Assembly: GCA_023386135.1 (NCBI GenBank)
Contig: JAEWKG010000079.1
Location: 1-6,912, forward strand
Source of the DNA: Pseudomonadota bacterium
GTDB lineage: Bacteria; Pseudomonadota; Alphaproteobacteria; Sphingomonadales; Sphingomonadaceae
Direction: 5' to 3'
Length of the DNA stretch: 6,912 nucleotides
Each line of letters starts with the position of its first letter. Position 1 is the first letter of the stretch. The position numbers and the translations under genes are program-made. A model generated the notes under the pieces. The model was given only the letters and a program-made list of their open reading frames with translations. It was not told the origin of the DNA and ran no database searches. This document shows, one piece after another, positions 5,162-6,912 of this stretch.

Positions 5162-6325
5162 ATGACTGCACAGCCGACGCTCCGTCCGGAGCGCCCTTTC
5201 TTTTCGTCCGGTCCCACCGCCAAGCCGCCCGGCTGGTCGCTCGACAAGCTCGACACCCGTTCGCTGGGCCGTTCGCACCGGGCGAGCTATCCCAAGAGCC
5301 GGCTGAAGTACGCCATCGACCTCTCGAAAGAGCTGCTCGGCGTGCCCGAGGACTATCTCGTCGGCATCATGCCCGGTTCCGACACCAGCGCGCTCGAATG
5401 CGCGATGTGGACGATGCTCGGCGGCGGCCGCCCGGTCACCGTCGCGGCGTGGGAAAGCTTCGGCAACGTGTGGATCCAGGACGCGGCCAAGCAGTTGAAG
5501 CTGCCCAACCTGACCACGCTCGACGCCGATTACGGCGAGGTCCCCGATCTCGCCTCGATCCCGCAGGATAACGACGTGGTGTTCACCTGGAACGGCACCA
5601 CCAGCGGCGCCAAGATCCCGAACACCGACTGGCTCGCCCCGGGCCGCGCGGGCGTGACGATCAATGACGCCACCAGTGCCATCTTCGCGATGGAGATGGA
5701 CTGGGCGAAGCTCGATGCGACGACCTATTCCTGGCAGAAGGTGATGGGCTCCGAAGCCCAGCACGGGATGCTGATCCTGAGCCCCAAGGCGGTCGAGCGG
5801 ATCGAAAGCTACGACCCCGACTGGCCGCTGCCCAAGCTGTTCCGGATCAAGAAGAAGGGCAAGCTCGACCGCGCGATCTTCGAAGGCTCGACGATCAACA
5901 CGCCGTCGATGCTGGCCACAGAAGACTACATCATGGCGCTCGAATGGGCGAAGTCGATAGGCGGCCGCCAGGCGATGTTCGCGCGGGCCGACCGCAACGC
6001 GAAGACGGTGCTCGACTGGATCGAGGCGACGCCGTGGCTGCGCAACATGGTCGCCGACCCGGCGCAGCGCACCAACACCGGGGTGTGCATGGTCTTCCAG
6101 GGCGACTGGTACGAAGGCCTCTCGGCCGAGGACCAGGCGAACGTGCCCAAGAAGATCGCCGGCGCGCTCGAGAAGCTGGAGGTCGGGTACGACTTCAACG
6201 GCTACCGCGATGCGCCGCCGAGCCTACGCATCTGGTGCGGCGGTTCGGTCGAGCACGAAGACATCGCGCGCCTGCTGCCGTGGATCGAGTGGGCCTATGA
6301 GGCCCTCAAGAACGGCGAGCTCTAG
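5162..6325 (+). CDS. serC: Phosphoserine aminotransferase (SerC), alphaproteobacterial type
   Basis: This 387-aa PLP enzyme converts 3-phosphohydroxypyruvate and glutamate to O-phosphoserine and 2-oxoglutarate, the second step of serine synthesis; relatives also act in pyridoxine synthesis. Visible sites are the cofactor/substrate loop GIMPGSDTSALECAMW, Asp169 in TINDATSAI (expected to contact the pyridine nitrogen) and the Schiff-base Lys193 in YSWQKVMGSEAQHG. GSTINTPSMLATEDY and a C-terminal GYRDAPPSLRIWCGGSVE follow. Length and motifs match the SerC subgroup typical of alphaproteobacteria rather than the E. coli form. The ATG at 5162 has AAGGAG 8 bases upstream, inside a leader hairpin. 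serA follows 97 bases downstream on the same strand, so the two are probably an operon interrupted by a palindromic repeat pair. Confidence 0.96.
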   Translation: MTAQPTLRPERPFFSSGPTAKPPGWSLDKLDTRSLGRSHRASYPKSRLKYAIDLSKELLGVPEDYLVGIMPGSDTSALECAMWTMLGGGRPVTVAAWESFGNVWIQDAAKQLKLPNLTTLDADYGEVPDLASIPQDNDVVFTWNGTTSGAKIPNTDWLAPGRAGVTINDATSAIFAMEMDWAKLDATTYSWQKVMGSEAQHGMLILSPKAVERIESYDPDWPLPKLFRIKKKGKLDRAIFEGSTINTPSMLATEDYIMALEWAKSIGGRQAMFARADRNAKTVLDWIEATPWLRNMVADPAQRTNTGVCMVFQGDWYEGLSAEDQANVPKKIAGALEKLEVGYDFNGYRDAPPSLRIWCGGSVEHEDIARLLPWIEWAYEALKNGEL

Positions 6326-6326
6326 T

Positions 6327-6413
6327 CACGTCGTCCCAGCGGAAGCTGGGACCTCGTGCCGGGCAACGCCCCTTTCAACTGCATACGATCCCAGCTTTCG
6401 CTGGGATGACGAG
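6327..6413. repeat. Inverted pair of palindromic (REP-like) repeats between serC and serA
   Basis: Unit 1 is the hairpin GTCCCAGC (6333-6340), loop GGAA, GCTGGGAC (6345-6352). Unit 2 is ATCCCAGC (6388-6395), loop TTTC, GCTGGGAT (6400-6407), which on the minus strand reads ATCCCAGC-GAAA-GCTGGGAT. The two units therefore face each other, and their flanks (CGTC before unit 1, GACG after unit 2) are also complementary, so the whole can fold as one long imperfect stem. The core resembles the abundant GTCATCCCAGCGAAAGCTGGGATC repeats of sphingomonads and relatives, whose spurious translations give 'VIPAKAGI'. It may stabilise or partly terminate the serC message. There is no T-run typical of an intrinsic terminator. 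Confidence 0.8.
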
Positions 6414-6422
6414 GAAATCCTC
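6411..6422 (+). promoter_or_regulatory. serA ribosome binding site at the repeat edge
   Basis: GAGGA (6411-6415) lies 7 bases before the serA ATG and begins at the outer edge of the palindromic repeat pair. GAGG (6411-6414) can also pair with CCTC (6419-6422), a small 4-bp hairpin that would cover the site. Confidence 0.6.
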
Positions 6423-6912
6423 ATGACCAAGCCCAAAGTCCTCATCTCGGACAAGATGGACCCCAACGCCGCGCGCATTTTCGAGGAGCGCGGCTGCCAG
6501 GTCGACGTGATCACCGGCGAGACGCCCGCCGAGCTCATCGCCCGTATCGGCGAGTACGATGGCCTCGCCATCCGCAGCTCGACCAAGGTGACCAAGGAAG
6601 TGCTCGACGCCGCGACCAATTTGAAGGTCATCGGCCGCGCCGGTATCGGGGTCGACAACGTCGACGTGCCCTACGCCAGCTCGAAGGGCATCGTGGTGAT
6701 GAACACGCCGTTCGGCAACTCGATCACCACTGCCGAGCACGCCATCGCGCTGATCTTCGCGCTCGCGCGGCAAATCCCGGAAGCCAACACCCGCACCCAG
6801 GCGGGCGAATGGCCCAAGAACGGGTTCATGGGCGTCGAGGTCACCGGCAAGACGCTCGGTCTGATCGGCGCGGGCAATATCGGCTCGATCGTCGCCGCGC
6901 GCGCGATCGGGC
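6423..6912 (+). CDS. serA: D-3-phosphoglycerate dehydrogenase (SerA), 3' end outside window
   Basis: The first 163 residues are present and run off the window without a stop. SerA oxidises 3-phosphoglycerate to 3-phosphohydroxypyruvate with NAD+, the first committed step of serine synthesis, giving the substrate of SerC encoded just upstream. The N-terminal substrate-domain half shows GLAIRSSTKVTKEVLDAA (47-64) and LKVIGRAGIGVDNVD (67-81), with Arg51 and Arg72 in the usual conserved places. NTPFGNSITTAEHAIAL (94-110) follows, then the start of the NAD-binding Rossmann fold with GAGNIG (149-154). The catalytic Arg, Glu and His and any C-terminal ACT domain are beyond the end. The ATG at 6423 is supported by GAGGA 7 bases upstream and by the typical N-terminus KVLISDKMDP. 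Confidence 0.96.
   Translation, partial: MTKPKVLISDKMDPNAARIFEERGCQVDVITGETPAELIARIGEYDGLAIRSSTKVTKEVLDAATNLKVIGRAGIGVDNVDVPYASSKGIVVMNTPFGNSITTAEHAIALIFALARQIPEANTRTQAGEWPKNGFMGVEVTGKTLGLIGAGNIGSIVAARAIG

Noticed and set aside
4273..5571. Open frame of 432 codons on the plus strand across the glycosyltransferase, the leader and serC
   Set aside because: It overlaps two clear genes in wrong frames, has no recognisable motif, and would translate the palindrome and the leader.
6327..6413. The paired palindromes as a short CRISPR array
   Set aside because: The units are self-complementary and inverted relative to each other, with only two copies and no regular spacer.
6326..6658. Minus-strand open frame containing a PASAGTT-type end
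   Set aside because: This is the known spurious translation of the palindromic repeat running into antisense serA, not a gene.

Overview
The window is high-GC DNA from an alphaproteobacterium, most likely a sphingomonad of the Erythrobacter/Sphingomonas type. This is inferred from four things: the codon and base composition, the alphaproteobacterial form of SerC next to serA, a structured serC leader, and a 'VIPAKAG'-type palindromic intergenic repeat common in that group. The assignment comes from reading alone; no search was run.

Layout. Positions 1-2258 read on the minus strand: rarA (replication-associated AAA+ ATPase), then a predicted RNase H-fold protein of DUF429 type whose GTG start overlaps the rarA stop by 4 bases, then, 27 bases on, the 5' end of a tRNA (probably Thr) cut by the window edge. 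From 2259 to 3827 the genes read on the plus strand: a PadR-family regulator with a Gly/Pro/Trp-rich N-terminal extension and a dyad operator candidate in its promoter, a DUF2218 protein overlapping it by 4 bases, and a small four-helix membrane protein whose ribosome binding site and AUG lie in a long predicted hairpin. A family-4 glycosyltransferase follows on the minus strand (3820-4986); its 3' end overlaps the membrane-protein gene by 8 bases. The right part, plus strand, is the serine biosynthesis pair serC-serA. serC is preceded by a two-hairpin leader, and the 97-base serC-serA gap is filled by a pair of inverted palindromic repeats. serA runs off the window.

How the genes work together. 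SerA oxidises 3-phosphoglycerate to 3-phosphohydroxypyruvate, and SerC transaminates that to phosphoserine. RarA acts at stalled forks, and its coupled partner looks like a nuclease-fold protein. PadR probably represses its own operon with the DUF2218 gene. The other genes have no clear pathway link.

The strongest leads are RNA-level or context signals rather than a new multi-gene system: the SD/AUG-sequestering hairpin at 3342-3386, the serC leader at 5101-5155, the rarA/RNase H-fold pair, the repeat pair placed against the serA ribosome binding site, and an 18-bp perfect palindrome between the divergent glycosyltransferase and serC genes. No CRISPR array, insertion sequence, phage gene or convincing intrinsic terminator was seen.
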